This document shows, one piece after another, positions 35,515-44,371 of a DNA stretch of 64,000 nt. The position numbers were made by a program, and so were the translations under genes. Numbering within the stretch: the stretch's first letter is position 1; each line of letters starts with the position of its first letter. The stretch covers positions 1-64,000 of the forward strand of contig NZ_JAQTNN010000017.1 in the NCBI RefSeq assembly GCF_028713855.1. The letters run 5' to 3'. Source of the stretch: Sulfuricurvum sp. GTDB lineage: Bacteria; Campylobacterota; Campylobacteria; Campylobacterales; Sulfurimonadaceae. Below the pieces are notes generated by a model. That model was not told the origin of the DNA. It searched no databases and was given only the letters and a program-made list of their open reading frames with translations.

Positions 35515-37281
35515 TTAGCAGCCCTTTGAACCTTTACGAGGACAACCGCAGTCATAATCGAGGATATCCACATTGCTGTGACCGTCGATATTGACATTCT
35601 TTTGACGTCGGATGTACGATGCCGTCACATCATAAACCGGGCGCGTCAGAGAATCTCTTAGGTTGGTTCCTGCATTTTGCAAATTACCGCCCCATGAAGA
35701 GACTTTGTAGGTTTTGTTATCATCCAAAGGTTTCCCTTTGACTAAGATATTACTGATACGTTTTCCGCTTGGTGCACCGATTTTGATACTGTACGTTACA
35801 CCGCCCAAACGGCTCATATCTCCCCCTTGCTGGTACAGAGGATTCGGGTTGAAGACGTTATCGGCTATGTCTTCGAGAAGTGAACGGATATGTTTTCCAC
35901 TCAATTCAAACGTGTAGACATTAGGATAGGTAATCGCCGTCATATCATAAACGCTGTCCATAGTGATCGTGTCACCGCCGAGAACGGTTGTTCCCCAGCG
36001 ATATCCCGGAGTAAACGAAATATCTGAATCCATCGTATCAATGATCGCATCATTGATAAGTTCATCGAACGGAGAATGGAACGTATCGCGTTTGTACAAG
36101 ATATTTTTTGTCACACCGAGCACTTCACTGAATTCTTTCTCATGCGGAGCATAGAGAGAATTGACCAAATCAACCCCTTCAGGATCGGCTGGAATCAAGT
36201 TCGCCGCTACAGGGATCAGTTTATACTCATACCCTTTAACACGGTGGTTTTGGATGTCGATATCCAAACGCCCGATATATTTACCGTGGCTTCCCGCGAT
36301 CACGATCACCGTACCGTTGATAACCGTCGGCTGTGGAGATGGATCATGCGTATGCCCACTGAGGATAAAATCGATCCCCTTGACTTGGCGCGCAACCTCT
36401 TGGTCAACACTGAAACCGTCATGCGACAATACGACGACACAATCCACTTTTTCTTCTTTGCGAAGTTTGTCCACATACGTTTGAAGCGTATCCAAACGAA
36501 GACCGAAACTCCACCCCTGGGTAAACTCTTTCGGGTTTGCCGTCGAAGTAAACGGAAACGACTGACCGATAATACCGATCTTCGCACCGCCGCGCTCCAT
36601 AATCGTATACGGTTTGAAAATCAACTCTTCAAAATCATCGGCAAATGAATCGTCACCGATAATATTTTGAGAGATAAACGTCGCGTTGAGCATCTCGATC
36701 AGCTCTTTAACCCGTGTTTTACCGTACGTAAACTCCCAGTGACCGACCATAACGTCTACACCGAGATAGTTTTGCGCTTTAACGATCGCTTCACCGGTTG
36801 TTTTGAGTGCCAATCCGGTACCTTGCCAGGTATCGCCCGAATCGAGCAACATGACATTGTCCGCACCGCGCTCTTTTTTGATATGGTTGATGAGGGTTTT
36901 CATATGGGCGATCCCCCCCATTTTTCCGAATTTATGTGCCAACGCATCAAAATTCATATGGGTATCGAAATAAGCATCAAGTGTTTTGCCCTTCATCCCA
37001 TAATGTTTCAAAAACGATTCACCGCACAAAAATCCCGGTGTTCCGGTGAGATTCGGCGCTGAAATCAGTGTCGAAGGCTCACGCCAGTACAACGGTTTGA
37101 TATGGGCATGCATGTCACAGATATGCAACAACGTCACATTTCCGCGAGCATTAAAAGAATAAATATCTTTTAATCCTACCTCATCCGCCCGTTTAGGTGT
37201 CGAAGCAGCTGATCCAAGGGTCGGCATACCGATTCCTAATGCAGCGGCAATGTGGAAAAAATCTCTACGTGATACGTCCAT
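35515..37281 (-). CDS. soxB: Thiosulfohydrolase SoxB
   Basis: 588 aa. It hydrolyses the terminal sulfone from SoxY-bound cysteine-S-thiosulfonate, releasing sulfate, in the periplasm. The N-terminus MDVSRRDFFHIAAALG is a Tat signal. Dimanganese motifs of the 5'-nucleotidase superfamily: HICDMHAH, LLDSGDTWQG, GHWEFTYG, VLSHDGFS and SGHTHDPSP. The C-terminal domain includes NDAIIDTMDSDISFTPGYRWG. The last residues, DCGCPRKGSKGC, are cysteine-rich. GGGGGAGAAAG precedes the ATG, 11 bases after soxA. Confidence 0.97.
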   Translation of the reverse strand: MDVSRRDFFHIAAALGIGMPTLGSAASTPKRADEVGLKDIYSFNARGNVTLLHICDMHAHIKPLYWREPSTLISAPNLTGTPGFLCGESFLKHYGMKGKTLDAYFDTHMNFDALAHKFGKMGGIAHMKTLINHIKKERGADNVMLLDSGDTWQGTGLALKTTGEAIVKAQNYLGVDVMVGHWEFTYGKTRVKELIEMLNATFISQNIIGDDSFADDFEELIFKPYTIMERGGAKIGIIGQSFPFTSTANPKEFTQGWSFGLRLDTLQTYVDKLRKEEKVDCVVVLSHDGFSVDQEVARQVKGIDFILSGHTHDPSPQPTVINGTVIVIAGSHGKYIGRLDIDIQNHRVKGYEYKLIPVAANLIPADPEGVDLVNSLYAPHEKEFSEVLGVTKNILYKRDTFHSPFDELINDAIIDTMDSDISFTPGYRWGTTVLGGDTITMDSVYDMTAITYPNVYTFELSGKHIRSLLEDIADNVFNPNPLYQQGGDMSRLGGVTYSIKIGAPSGKRISNILVKGKPLDDNKTYKVSSWGGNLQNAGTNLRDSLTRPVYDVTASYIRRQKNVNIDGHSNVDILDYDCGCPRKGSKGC

Positions 37282-37292
37282 CTTTCTCCCCC

Positions 37293-38060
37293 TTAGCGTT
37301 TCAAGCCCGGGATTTGAATCTCGTTGCCTTTGGTTTTGTTGGTAACATAGACTTCAAGCGCTACCATCTCACGCGAACCGAGAGGGATTTTGGCTAACAG
37401 CGCATTTTCCATACATTGCTGAAAACGTTTATCCAATGTTACCATCTGACTTTGCGTCATACGATATGCCGGCCATGTTCCGCCCGCTTTATTCACACCC
37501 AAATCCGGAAGCGGCTGCATACGCAAACGTTGACCTATAACATCCGCACTGTGACAACTGTTGCACGAAAGTCCCCGTCCGCCACGGCGTTGTTCAAATA
37601 CCTCTTGACCGAGAGCCATCATCTCTTTCATTTGAGTGTCACTTTTAACATCAATAGAAGTTTTTTGACCGTTTGCCAACGATTTCACGTACGCCGACAT
37701 TTTGACAATCTCGTTACTTTCCAATTTTGGAACGCTTTGTCCACGATCTGACATCACCATTTGAAGCGTTTGTGCGATCGTTACCACTTTACCTGCCGCT
37801 TTGACGACACGTGGAAATCCGGCAAGGTATTTCGGAAGATCTTTCTCTTTGACCCCTAACATTTGAGCGTAAGCCGCATTACCGATAAGACGGTTAAACA
37901 TCTCTTCGCCTTCAGAAACATCCATCGCTGCAGGATTGTTTTCAAGCATTTCGGCATACATTGCTTTATCGGCATCGCTCATGCTCAATTTTTCTTCAGC
38001 ATTGGCATTGCTCAAAAGTGCCAGAGTAATCAATGCGGCACTTATAGATAGATTACGCAT
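37293..38060 (-). CDS. soxA: SoxA, diheme-family cytochrome c with one visible heme site
   Basis: 255 aa. With SoxX it links thiosulfate oxidatively to SoxY cysteine. Sec signal peptide MRNLSISAALITLALLSNANA. Only one CxxCH is seen, CNSCH near residue 165, followed by the SoxA pattern GTWPAYRMTQSQM and the cysteine ligand/active-site region RFQQCMENAL. SoxA proteins occur in one-heme and two-heme forms; this is the one-heme form. CCAAAAGGATAAATC gives a clear ribosome site at the SoxZ stop. Confidence 0.95.
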   Translation of the reverse strand: MRNLSISAALITLALLSNANAEEKLSMSDADKAMYAEMLENNPAAMDVSEGEEMFNRLIGNAAYAQMLGVKEKDLPKYLAGFPRVVKAAGKVVTIAQTLQMVMSDRGQSVPKLESNEIVKMSAYVKSLANGQKTSIDVKSDTQMKEMMALGQEVFEQRRGGRGLSCNSCHSADVIGQRLRMQPLPDLGVNKAGGTWPAYRMTQSQMVTLDKRFQQCMENALLAKIPLGSREMVALEVYVTNKTKGNEIQIPGLKR

Positions 38061-38063
38061 GAT

Positions 38064-38390
38064 TTATCCTTTTGGAGTAATTTGTTCGCTACTCTCGACG
38101 CTTTGCCCTTTGTTATCTTTGGCAATTACTTTGAGGGTTCCCGCACCCGATACTTTAAAACTGATACTCATCAACGGGTTGACTGACAATGATTCCCAAA
38201 TGATCATTTTTGTAATCAACTGATCGTTGAACATAAATTTCACTTCATCGATATAATTTGCAGGAATAATCTCTCCCGTATCTTTGTTTTTACGCATACC
38301 GGTTTCCATCGGGTGCATTGCCATAAAGTCCACTTTTACGACGTCCCCGACTTTATACTCTTTCGGTTTGATTTTTATCAATGTTTTCAT
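38064..38390 (-). CDS. soxZ: Sulfur carrier complex subunit SoxZ
   Basis: 108 aa, Ig-like fold, no signal peptide; it is exported bound to SoxY by the Tat route. Typical residues: IKIKPKEYKVGDVVKVDFMAMHPMETG and the ending VESSEQITPKG. It forms the SoxYZ heterodimer that carries the sulfur intermediates. AAAGGACTAATATT precedes the ATG. The gene is 54 bases from soxY, and that gap shows no clear element. Confidence 0.95.
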   Translation of the reverse strand: MKTLIKIKPKEYKVGDVVKVDFMAMHPMETGMRKNKDTGEIIPANYIDEVKFMFNDQLITKMIIWESLSVNPLMSISFKVSGAGTLKVIAKDNKGQSVESSEQITPKG

Positions 38391-38444
38391 AATATTAGTC
38401 CTTTATCTATTTTACTTTGAATCATGCTGTAGGATTGATATGAA

Positions 38445-38918
38445 TCAACCGCATCCGCCGATGGTTACTTTGACATTTTGCTTTGCACTCAAGAACGTTC
38501 CATCGCTCATTTCTGCAATCGCAACCACATCCTGAGTTCCTCCGAGTTTTACCCGTGTACCGAAATACGCTTCCCCGTTAGCCGGAGTGAGATAAATATT
38601 TGCACATCGGACATTTCCGTTTTTAGACGCCAATACATGAATCGCTTTGACATAATCTTTATTTGTCATTGGGCTCTCAACCGTTACTTTAACAGGAACA
38701 ACCGCACCGTTTTCCGCAATTTCAGGTGCAGAAATAGCTACTTTAGCCGAAGGAGTTACCGGTTTTCCTCCTGTAATCGCCGCCACTGCCGAATCGTAGT
38801 TCATCTCATTAGGACCTACAACTTTTTTTGCTTCCTCAGCCGCGTTAGCGATTTGAGGGATAAGTGCCGTACATGCGGCTACAACTCCAAATCCTTTTAA
38901 AAATGATCTGCGTTCCAT
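38445..38918 (-). CDS. soxY: Sulfur carrier protein SoxY
   Basis: 157 aa. Tat signal peptide with MERRSFLKGFGVVAA (RRSFLK). The C-terminus VTIGGCG is the swinging arm whose cysteine (residue 156) holds the thiosulfate-derived intermediates. The middle domain has the Ig-like SoxY pattern ENGAVVPVKVTVESPM. It is the central substrate carrier of the periplasmic Sox pathway. Confidence 0.97.
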   Translation of the reverse strand: MERRSFLKGFGVVAACTALIPQIANAAEEAKKVVGPNEMNYDSAVAAITGGKPVTPSAKVAISAPEIAENGAVVPVKVTVESPMTNKDYVKAIHVLASKNGNVRCANIYLTPANGEAYFGTRVKLGGTQDVVAIAEMSDGTFLSAKQNVKVTIGGCG

Positions 38919-38934
38919 AGTTTCTCCTTGGGAA

Positions 38935-39453
38935 TTATTTTTTTGATACGATATAAGAGGTCAAATCACACACTTCACGCTCATTCATCAAACCGTTAGT
39001 CATATTAATCGTCATGTGTGTAGTCGGATTATCGACACGGGCATCCGCTATTTTTTGATACACAAACTCATGTTTTCGTGCACCGCTATCCACATACAGC
39101 CCTTTATAGTTGCTCAAATCAGGACCGATGTTGCCGTATCCTTTAGCCCCTTCGATATTGTGACAGGCGACACAGTTACCGAATTGTTTCTCTTTTCCGT
39201 CGGGAAGGATTTTGACCAACCCTTCAGGAGCAGGATCTTTAGCATCTTTTCCATTTAAATTATGAAAAATATATTTACCTCGTGCAATAGCAGCGGGATC
39301 TTCACTGATACACCCCTCAGGCATTACAAAACTTTTTGCTGCAGGAAGGGCATCTTTTTTCAAAATGGCCGTCGCATCGGGACTTTCAATTACTGACGAA
39401 AGATCCGCCGCTCCCAAAAGGGTGGCGATTCCAAGCATGATTGCTATTCGCAT
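38935..39453 (-). CDS. soxX: Cytochrome c SoxX
   Basis: 172 aa. Sec signal peptide (MRIAIMLGIATLLGAA). One heme site CVACH at residues 94-98 and a distal methionine candidate in NPTTHMTINM. GNIGPDLSNYKGLYVDS is typical of SoxX. It takes electrons from SoxA in the SoxAX complex. It is the first gene of soxXYZAB, preceded by AAGGAGAGCCA, and 77 bases after the histidine kinase stop. Confidence 0.94.
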   Translation of the reverse strand: MRIAIMLGIATLLGAADLSSVIESPDATAILKKDALPAAKSFVMPEGCISEDPAAIARGKYIFHNLNGKDAKDPAPEGLVKILPDGKEKQFGNCVACHNIEGAKGYGNIGPDLSNYKGLYVDSGARKHEFVYQKIADARVDNPTTHMTINMTNGLMNEREVCDLTSYIVSKK

Positions 39454-39483
39454 TGGCTCTCCTTATTCTAATGTTCGCTTAGC

Positions 39484-39489
39484 ATTGTA
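39484..39489 (-). promoter_or_regulatory. Possible -10 box of the sox operon
   Basis: TACAAT on the minus strand 31 bases before soxX. Upstream is an A/T-rich tract with two TTTACA-like boxes at unsuitable spacing, so -35 recognition may need an activator such as the adjacent response regulator. The short gap cannot exclude read-through from the kinase gene. Confidence 0.4.
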
Positions 39490-39529
39490 AAGGAGGAGTG
39501 TAAAATTAATGTAAAAAAAGGGGGGTAAA

Positions 39530-40696
39530 TTATTCGCCAATGAAGACAGGGGGGTAAAAAGTATACGAAAAGGTGCTCCCTTTACCGTAAACAGAATCGA
39601 TTTTCAGCTCAATGCCCGCTTTGTCAATAATGGATTTAACGATATTCAGTCCGATACCGAATCCCCCTTTATCGCGGTTTTCTCGATAATAACGTTCGAA
39701 AATACGGTTTACGTCTTCAATTCCGACACCGTCATCTTGAAAACGCATCACGCATTTCTCTTCAGAGTGTTCCAATATCACTTCGATTTTCCCCTCTTCA
39801 TGGGAATATTTAATCGCATTGGAAAGATTATTGTCGATGATGCGCTGCAACTGTGTCGGATTAAACAGTATAAAAATACCGTCTTCGATATGGGGAAGAA
39901 TTGTAATATTTTTCAAAGCTGCTACTTCCGAAAAATAATCAATCCGATCCTGCAAATAATGACTCAACTCAATCCGCTCATACTCAAATGCCAAACGCTC
40001 ATTTTTGATCAGATAATCCATATCGTTATAGAGGGTTGCTAATGTTTTTGTGGCCGCCTTGATTCGCTGAAGGTATTTGTTTTGCGGATTGGCACGATGG
40101 TAGAGATCGATATTGACATTAATAATAGATAGCGGCGTATTGATTTCGTGCATCGAATCTTTAATAAACTGATCGAGACGTTTATTGATCCGCTGAAACG
40201 GAAGGGCGAAGCGATCCAGAAAAAAGAGGGAAAGGATAAAAATAAGGGCGGCAATAGAGAGGAGGATAATCACGACATCCTGATAAATCCGTGCATACGA
40301 CAGCTCTCCCCCCACTACGAGATACGATGCCTGAAAATAACGCTCTTCCGGAAGCGCCACGATCAAATAGGCATACCCGTTCTGCACATGATAACCCGAT
40401 TCTTGAGTTTCCAGTGGAGTATGAATGAGGGTAAAAACAGGCTTAAAATGTTCATCGTACAACCCTGACTGAAACGACCGGAACCGAGGGTAATCAAAGG
40501 CTCGTTTCTCTTTGGGGTCGAACTCTTCCATCGCACGCAAAATTAGATGCGATTGGTGCTTAAGCTTGAACTCATACTGTATCTCATAGACGTATTTCAT
40601 GTAGGTAACGTACAGATACGTCGGAACCAGCAGCAATACTGCCACGAGCATCGTATAGATAAAGGCATTTTTGAGAGCGTAGCGATTATCGTTCAA
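39530..40696 (-). CDS. Sensor histidine kinase next to the sox operon
   Basis: 388 aa. TM helices near residues 10-32 and 142-162 flank a ~110-residue periplasmic domain. The H-box is DSMHEINTPLSIINVN with the phospho-accepting histidine, N-box IDNNLSNAIKYS, and G-boxes DDGVGIEDVNRIFERYY and GGFGIGLNIVK. No HAMP is obvious. The start is TTG overlapping the response regulator stop by 11 bases. It transfers phosphate to the neighbouring regulator and is transcribed towards soxX. The ligand is unknown. Confidence 0.87.
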   Translation of the reverse strand: MNDNRYALKNAFIYTMLVAVLLLVPTYLYVTYMKYVYEIQYEFKLKHQSHLILRAMEEFDPKEKRAFDYPRFRSFQSGLYDEHFKPVFTLIHTPLETQESGYHVQNGYAYLIVALPEERYFQASYLVVGGELSYARIYQDVVIILLSIAALIFILSLFFLDRFALPFQRINKRLDQFIKDSMHEINTPLSIINVNIDLYHRANPQNKYLQRIKAATKTLATLYNDMDYLIKNERLAFEYERIELSHYLQDRIDYFSEVAALKNITILPHIEDGIFILFNPTQLQRIIDNNLSNAIKYSHEEGKIEVILEHSEEKCVMRFQDDGVGIEDVNRIFERYYRENRDKGGFGIGLNIVKSIIDKAGIELKIDSVYGKGSTFSYTFYPPVFIGE

Positions 40697-41339
40697 TGAT
40701 GTATCCCAGCCCGCGCCGATTTTGGATGATCTCTATAGGGAGCTTTTTTCGTAAATTATTGATCTGCACCCGTATGTTGGCAGGATCGACATACTCACCC
40801 CAAATCTCGTCTTGAAACATCTCTACCGATACGACTTGATTCGTATGTTTGAGTAACACCGTAAAAATCTCTTTTTCTGTTTTACTCAGAGCGATATTAT
40901 GCCCGTTATGGGTCAAGGTGAAATTTTCGGTGTCGTAAATCAGTTCTGAGCCGAAATCGATTTTATTTTCACCGTCATGATAAAAACTTTTCAGCGCATG
41001 CATAATCCGTATCTGCAATTCGGTCAAATCAAACGGTTTGCGGATATAGTCACAACACCCTGATTTATACCCCTCTTGCAAATCGCTCACATTAACCATC
41101 GAGGTGAGAAAAATGGCCGGAGTTTTATTCCCCTCTTTACGCAGGGTACGGAGCAAATCAAAACCGTTCATTCCCGGGACATTGACATCGAGCAGATAAA
41201 GATCAAAATGGGTCTCATAGATAGCATCAAATGCCTTTTCGCCATTGGAGAATCCGGATACTTCATACCCCATATCCTCTAAAAACTCAGTAATGCTGAT
41301 ACGCAGCATATACTCATCTTCGAGTAACAATACCTTCAT
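40686..41339 (-). CDS. OmpR-family response regulator next to the sox operon
   Basis: 217 aa. Receiver domain: acidic pair in LLLEDEYML, phospho-acceptor aspartate in LYLLDVNVPGMNG, threonine/serine in IFLTSM and lysine in DYIRKPFD. The C-terminal winged helix runs from about residue 130, ending RGLGYIIER. GAGGGGGAGATCCG precedes the ATG, which overlaps the cache gene stop. Probable regulator of soxX and following genes, by position only. Confidence 0.9.
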   Translation of the reverse strand: MKVLLLEDEYMLRISITEFLEDMGYEVSGFSNGEKAFDAIYETHFDLYLLDVNVPGMNGFDLLRTLRKEGNKTPAIFLTSMVNVSDLQEGYKSGCCDYIRKPFDLTELQIRIMHALKSFYHDGENKIDFGSELIYDTENFTLTHNGHNIALSKTEKEIFTVLLKHTNQVVSVEMFQDEIWGEYVDPANIRVQINNLRKKLPIEIIQNRRGLGYIIER

Positions 41340-42466
41340 CGGATCTCCCCCTCTATCTTTTTATTCACTTTATAATCCAACATAATCCCGATCAATTCTT
41401 CTTTGGAATAGTTCTCCAGCCGCTCATGCGCCTCCTGCAAAAACAGTTCACGATCTTCAGGCGCTACCGTATCTTTGAGATAGAGTAAATCTTTATCATA
41501 CACACTTTGAAACAAAGCGTTATCCAGCGATTTTTTAACCATGACATCATAAAGCTCATTTCGGGAAAGATGGATAAGAAATGAGATATCTTCTTCATCC
41601 GAATGCGCATACGTTTTGATCTGCTTCGGCGACAGTGAAAAGACAAAAGCGCCTATTGTCTCCCCCTCACCGTTTTTCATCGGCTCATAAAACAGATAAC
41701 GCCCTCCGCTGAACATAACACGGCTGTGCTTAAGAGTATTAAAATCTATTCCCCCCAGAAGCTTTAGATCACTTTGAGTATATTTGGGATTTGCCAAAAT
41801 ATAATTTTTACCAATGGCAGGATTTTCTTGCATAAAAACAGCCGTTTCATAGAACCGCTCATCCATCAGGATGTACAGATTGATCCCCAAACGATCGAAA
41901 TATTCCTGCGTCGATTCGAAAAACGATACCACCTCCACAAATCCGTTCATTTTATCCTGATGGTAGATCGGAACGGTTGCTTTTACCCCAAGCTTTCGCC
42001 CGACTTCGATCGCCGAACGAGGATTTTTATGGGTTTGAAAATAAAGCAGATCGGGACGATGAAAATCCAGCGGCATCCCTGCATACGAGTTATCCCAACT
42101 GCGGGCAAAAATAATATAATCGGAAGTGATAATCTGAGAGCGGATCAACGAATCGGTGTGAACTTTGATCGACTCCATCCCCTCCGAGAGGATTTTAAAT
42201 CCTTTGTCCTCATCGTCTTGCTCCAACGCGTCACTGAGCGCCGTATTTTGAGAAAGGATTAGGGCGTAACGCAAGGCTGTGGAACGTTCTTTATCGAGTT
42301 GATTGTTCAATGCCAATGAGAGTTGATCGCTCAAACGTTCCAGCGTCTGTGAAGTCACTTTCTTCTCCAACTGCCATAAAACAATCCCCAAAATCATTAT
42401 AATGACCAAAAACACCGCTGCAATTGTCTTTTTATTCGCAAAAAATTGAACCCAGCGATCCATCAC
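41336..42466 (-). CDS. Periplasmic double-cache sensor-like protein without output domain
   Basis: 376 aa. One N-terminal membrane helix (about residues 15-34) is followed by a large extracytoplasmic region: a long helix (LERLSDQLSLALNNQLDKERSTALRYALIL), then two alpha/beta cache-like modules including FARSWDNSYAGMPLDFHRPDLLYFQ and KATVPIYHQDKMNGFVEVVSFF. No second membrane helix, HAMP, kinase, MCP or GGDEF domain is seen. It is coupled by overlap to flhB upstream and the response regulator downstream. It may be an accessory ligand sensor for the kinase. The start is GTG or ATG at 42466/42463. Confidence 0.75.
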   Translation of the reverse strand: MMDRWVQFFANKKTIAAVFLVIIMILGIVLWQLEKKVTSQTLERLSDQLSLALNNQLDKERSTALRYALILSQNTALSDALEQDDEDKGFKILSEGMESIKVHTDSLIRSQIITSDYIIFARSWDNSYAGMPLDFHRPDLLYFQTHKNPRSAIEVGRKLGVKATVPIYHQDKMNGFVEVVSFFESTQEYFDRLGINLYILMDERFYETAVFMQENPAIGKNYILANPKYTQSDLKLLGGIDFNTLKHSRVMFSGGRYLFYEPMKNGEGETIGAFVFSLSPKQIKTYAHSDEEDISFLIHLSRNELYDVMVKKSLDNALFQSVYDKDLLYLKDTVAPEDRELFLQEAHERLENYSKEELIGIMLDYKVNKKIEGEIR

Positions 42467-43530
42467 AGCGTCTCCTTCTTCTTTTTACCCATCTTATAAA
42501 CATATGCCAACACCTCAGCAACTGCGGCAAACATCATATCAGGAATGGCCCGATCAATCTCTACCTCTTTATAAAGAGAACGTGCCAGCGGAGGGTTTTG
42601 AACAATGTGCACTCCGTTTTCACGGGCTATTTTTTTAATCTGAATCGCAATATTATCGACCCCTTTCGCAACCACGACCGGCGCATTATGTTTCGTTTCA
42701 TCATACATAATCGCTACGGCATAGTGCGTTGGATTGGTGATAACCACATCGGCAGTAGGGACAGAGGCCATCATCCGCTTTCGCGCCGCCTGCATCTGAA
42801 TCTGGCGGATTTTTGCCTTGATATGGGGATCTCCTTCCATATTTTTCATCTCATCTTTTATCTCTTGTTTGGACATTTTGAGTTTGTCGAAATATTGTTT
42901 CCGTGTCAGGAGGAGATCGATCATCGCATACACAGTAATGATGATAAGCATGACAGCCGCAAGGACAATCGCTTTGTCTCGGAGCCATCCCATCTGATCT
43001 TGGAGCGTAAACAGAGCAACCGTCGGGAGTTCTTGGATGTAATACCAAAAGAATAGAAAACCGACCCCCAGTGCCGTCAAAGACTTGAGGGTAATTTTAA
43101 TCGATTCGAGCCCTTTTTGGAGGGTGAAAAGATTTCCAAACCCCTTGATCGGATCGATTTTGGAAAAATTCGGCATCAACGGTTTGGTCGTAAAATTAAA
43201 TCCGATTTGCGCTATCGTTCCGGCGATCCCGGCAACAGCCACAACAATACTGATCGGCAATGCCATGATCAAAAACTCCCGAAACGTGATCCACGCCATA
43301 TCAAACATCAGTTCCCGCGTCAACGGCTGTCCAATCAATGAAAAATAATACTGGGATAGTTTCAAAATGCGATCGGTAATGAAGTTGAACATCATCAATA
43401 ACCCTAAAATGGCAACGAATAAAACGAGAACTCCGACGATATCCTGACTTTTGGCAACATTCCCCTCAGCTCGGGCGTCTTCAATCTTCTTGGAGGTGGG
43501 TTCCTCCGTTTTTTCCATATCGTCAGCCAC
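42463..43530 (-). CDS. flhB: Flagellar export switch protein FlhB
   Basis: 355 aa. N-terminal EKTEEPTSKKIEDARAEGNVAKS, four membrane helices (about 30-210), then the cytoplasmic domain with the self-cleavage motif NPTH in VITNPTHYAVAI. It switches substrate specificity of the flagellar type III secretion gate. The start is GTG (43530) a few bases after nadC, with ATG four codons later as alternative. Here it stands alone from other flagellar genes and overlaps the cache gene (TGTGATGG). Confidence 0.96.
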   Translation of the reverse strand: MADDMEKTEEPTSKKIEDARAEGNVAKSQDIVGVLVLFVAILGLLMMFNFITDRILKLSQYYFSLIGQPLTRELMFDMAWITFREFLIMALPISIVVAVAGIAGTIAQIGFNFTTKPLMPNFSKIDPIKGFGNLFTLQKGLESIKITLKSLTALGVGFLFFWYYIQELPTVALFTLQDQMGWLRDKAIVLAAVMLIIITVYAMIDLLLTRKQYFDKLKMSKQEIKDEMKNMEGDPHIKAKIRQIQMQAARKRMMASVPTADVVITNPTHYAVAIMYDETKHNAPVVVAKGVDNIAIQIKKIARENGVHIVQNPPLARSLYKEVEIDRAIPDMMFAAVAEVLAYVYKMGKKKKETL

Positions 43531-43533
43531 AGA

Positions 43534-44349
43534 TTAATCCATTTTCATTGACATATCGATCCAGTTGGCTTGATGGATAAGAGATCCGGTGCTAATCGCA
43601 TCAACACCTGTTTTGGCATACTTTTCAATGGTCTCTAGCGTAATATTACCGCTCGCTTCGAGCAACACACTGCTATGGTGCTCCCATTTATATTCCACAA
43701 CTTCGCGAAGCTGTTCAGATGTCATATTGTCACACATCACGATATCGGCACCTACCTCCATCGCCTTTTTTGCCATCTCGATGGTTTCAGCTTCAATCTC
43801 GATTTTAGAGGTAAACGGAATCTTCTGCCGAGCACGCTCCATAAATATTTCCAGATTATCAATCGTTTTAAGATGGGTGTCTTTGAGCATCAGCGCATCA
43901 TCCAACCCCATCCGATGATTCGTCGCCCCACCGATACGGGTAGCGTATTTCTCAAAATTGCGAAGAAGAGGGCGGGTTTTTCGGGTATCGAGGAGTTTTG
44001 TGCCGTACGGCGCGATGAGATCGACGTATTTGCGCGTCAGTGTCGCGATAGAGCTGGCATGCAGCAGCATATTAAGAAGCGTCCGCTCAATACGCAAAAG
44101 GGTATGAGAATCGCCACTAAGACCTAACAGCACTTCCCCTTTTGTAAATCGTTCGCCGTCACGTTTATACGATACCATATTGAACTTTTCGATATCGGCC
44201 AGTACACGCAAATACTCTTCTCCCGCCAAAACACCGTCACTTTTAGCGATTATCTTCGCACTGGCAGGAACAGCCTCAGAAACCCGCGCATACAAATCCC
44301 CACGTCCCACATCTTCGGCTAATACTTCACGGATAAATTGTTCGATCAT
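43534..44349 (-). CDS. nadC: Nicotinate-nucleotide pyrophosphorylase NadC
   Basis: 271 aa quinolinate phosphoribosyltransferase. Motifs: EDVGRGDLYA, RTLLNMLLHASSIATLTRKYV, LDTRKTRPLLRNFEKYA, IGGATNHRMGLDDALMLKDTHL and LLEASGNI. It converts the NadA product quinolinate into nicotinate mononucleotide. AAAAGGTAACCGT precedes the ATG. NadA is encoded 1.5 kb away on the same strand with three accessory genes in between. Confidence 0.96.
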   Translation of the reverse strand: MIEQFIREVLAEDVGRGDLYARVSEAVPASAKIIAKSDGVLAGEEYLRVLADIEKFNMVSYKRDGERFTKGEVLLGLSGDSHTLLRIERTLLNMLLHASSIATLTRKYVDLIAPYGTKLLDTRKTRPLLRNFEKYATRIGGATNHRMGLDDALMLKDTHLKTIDNLEIFMERARQKIPFTSKIEIEAETIEMAKKAMEVGADIVMCDNMTSEQLREVVEYKWEHHSSVLLEASGNITLETIEKYAKTGVDAISTGSLIHQANWIDMSMKMD

Positions 44350-44371
44350 ACGGTTACCTTTTTCACTTTTT

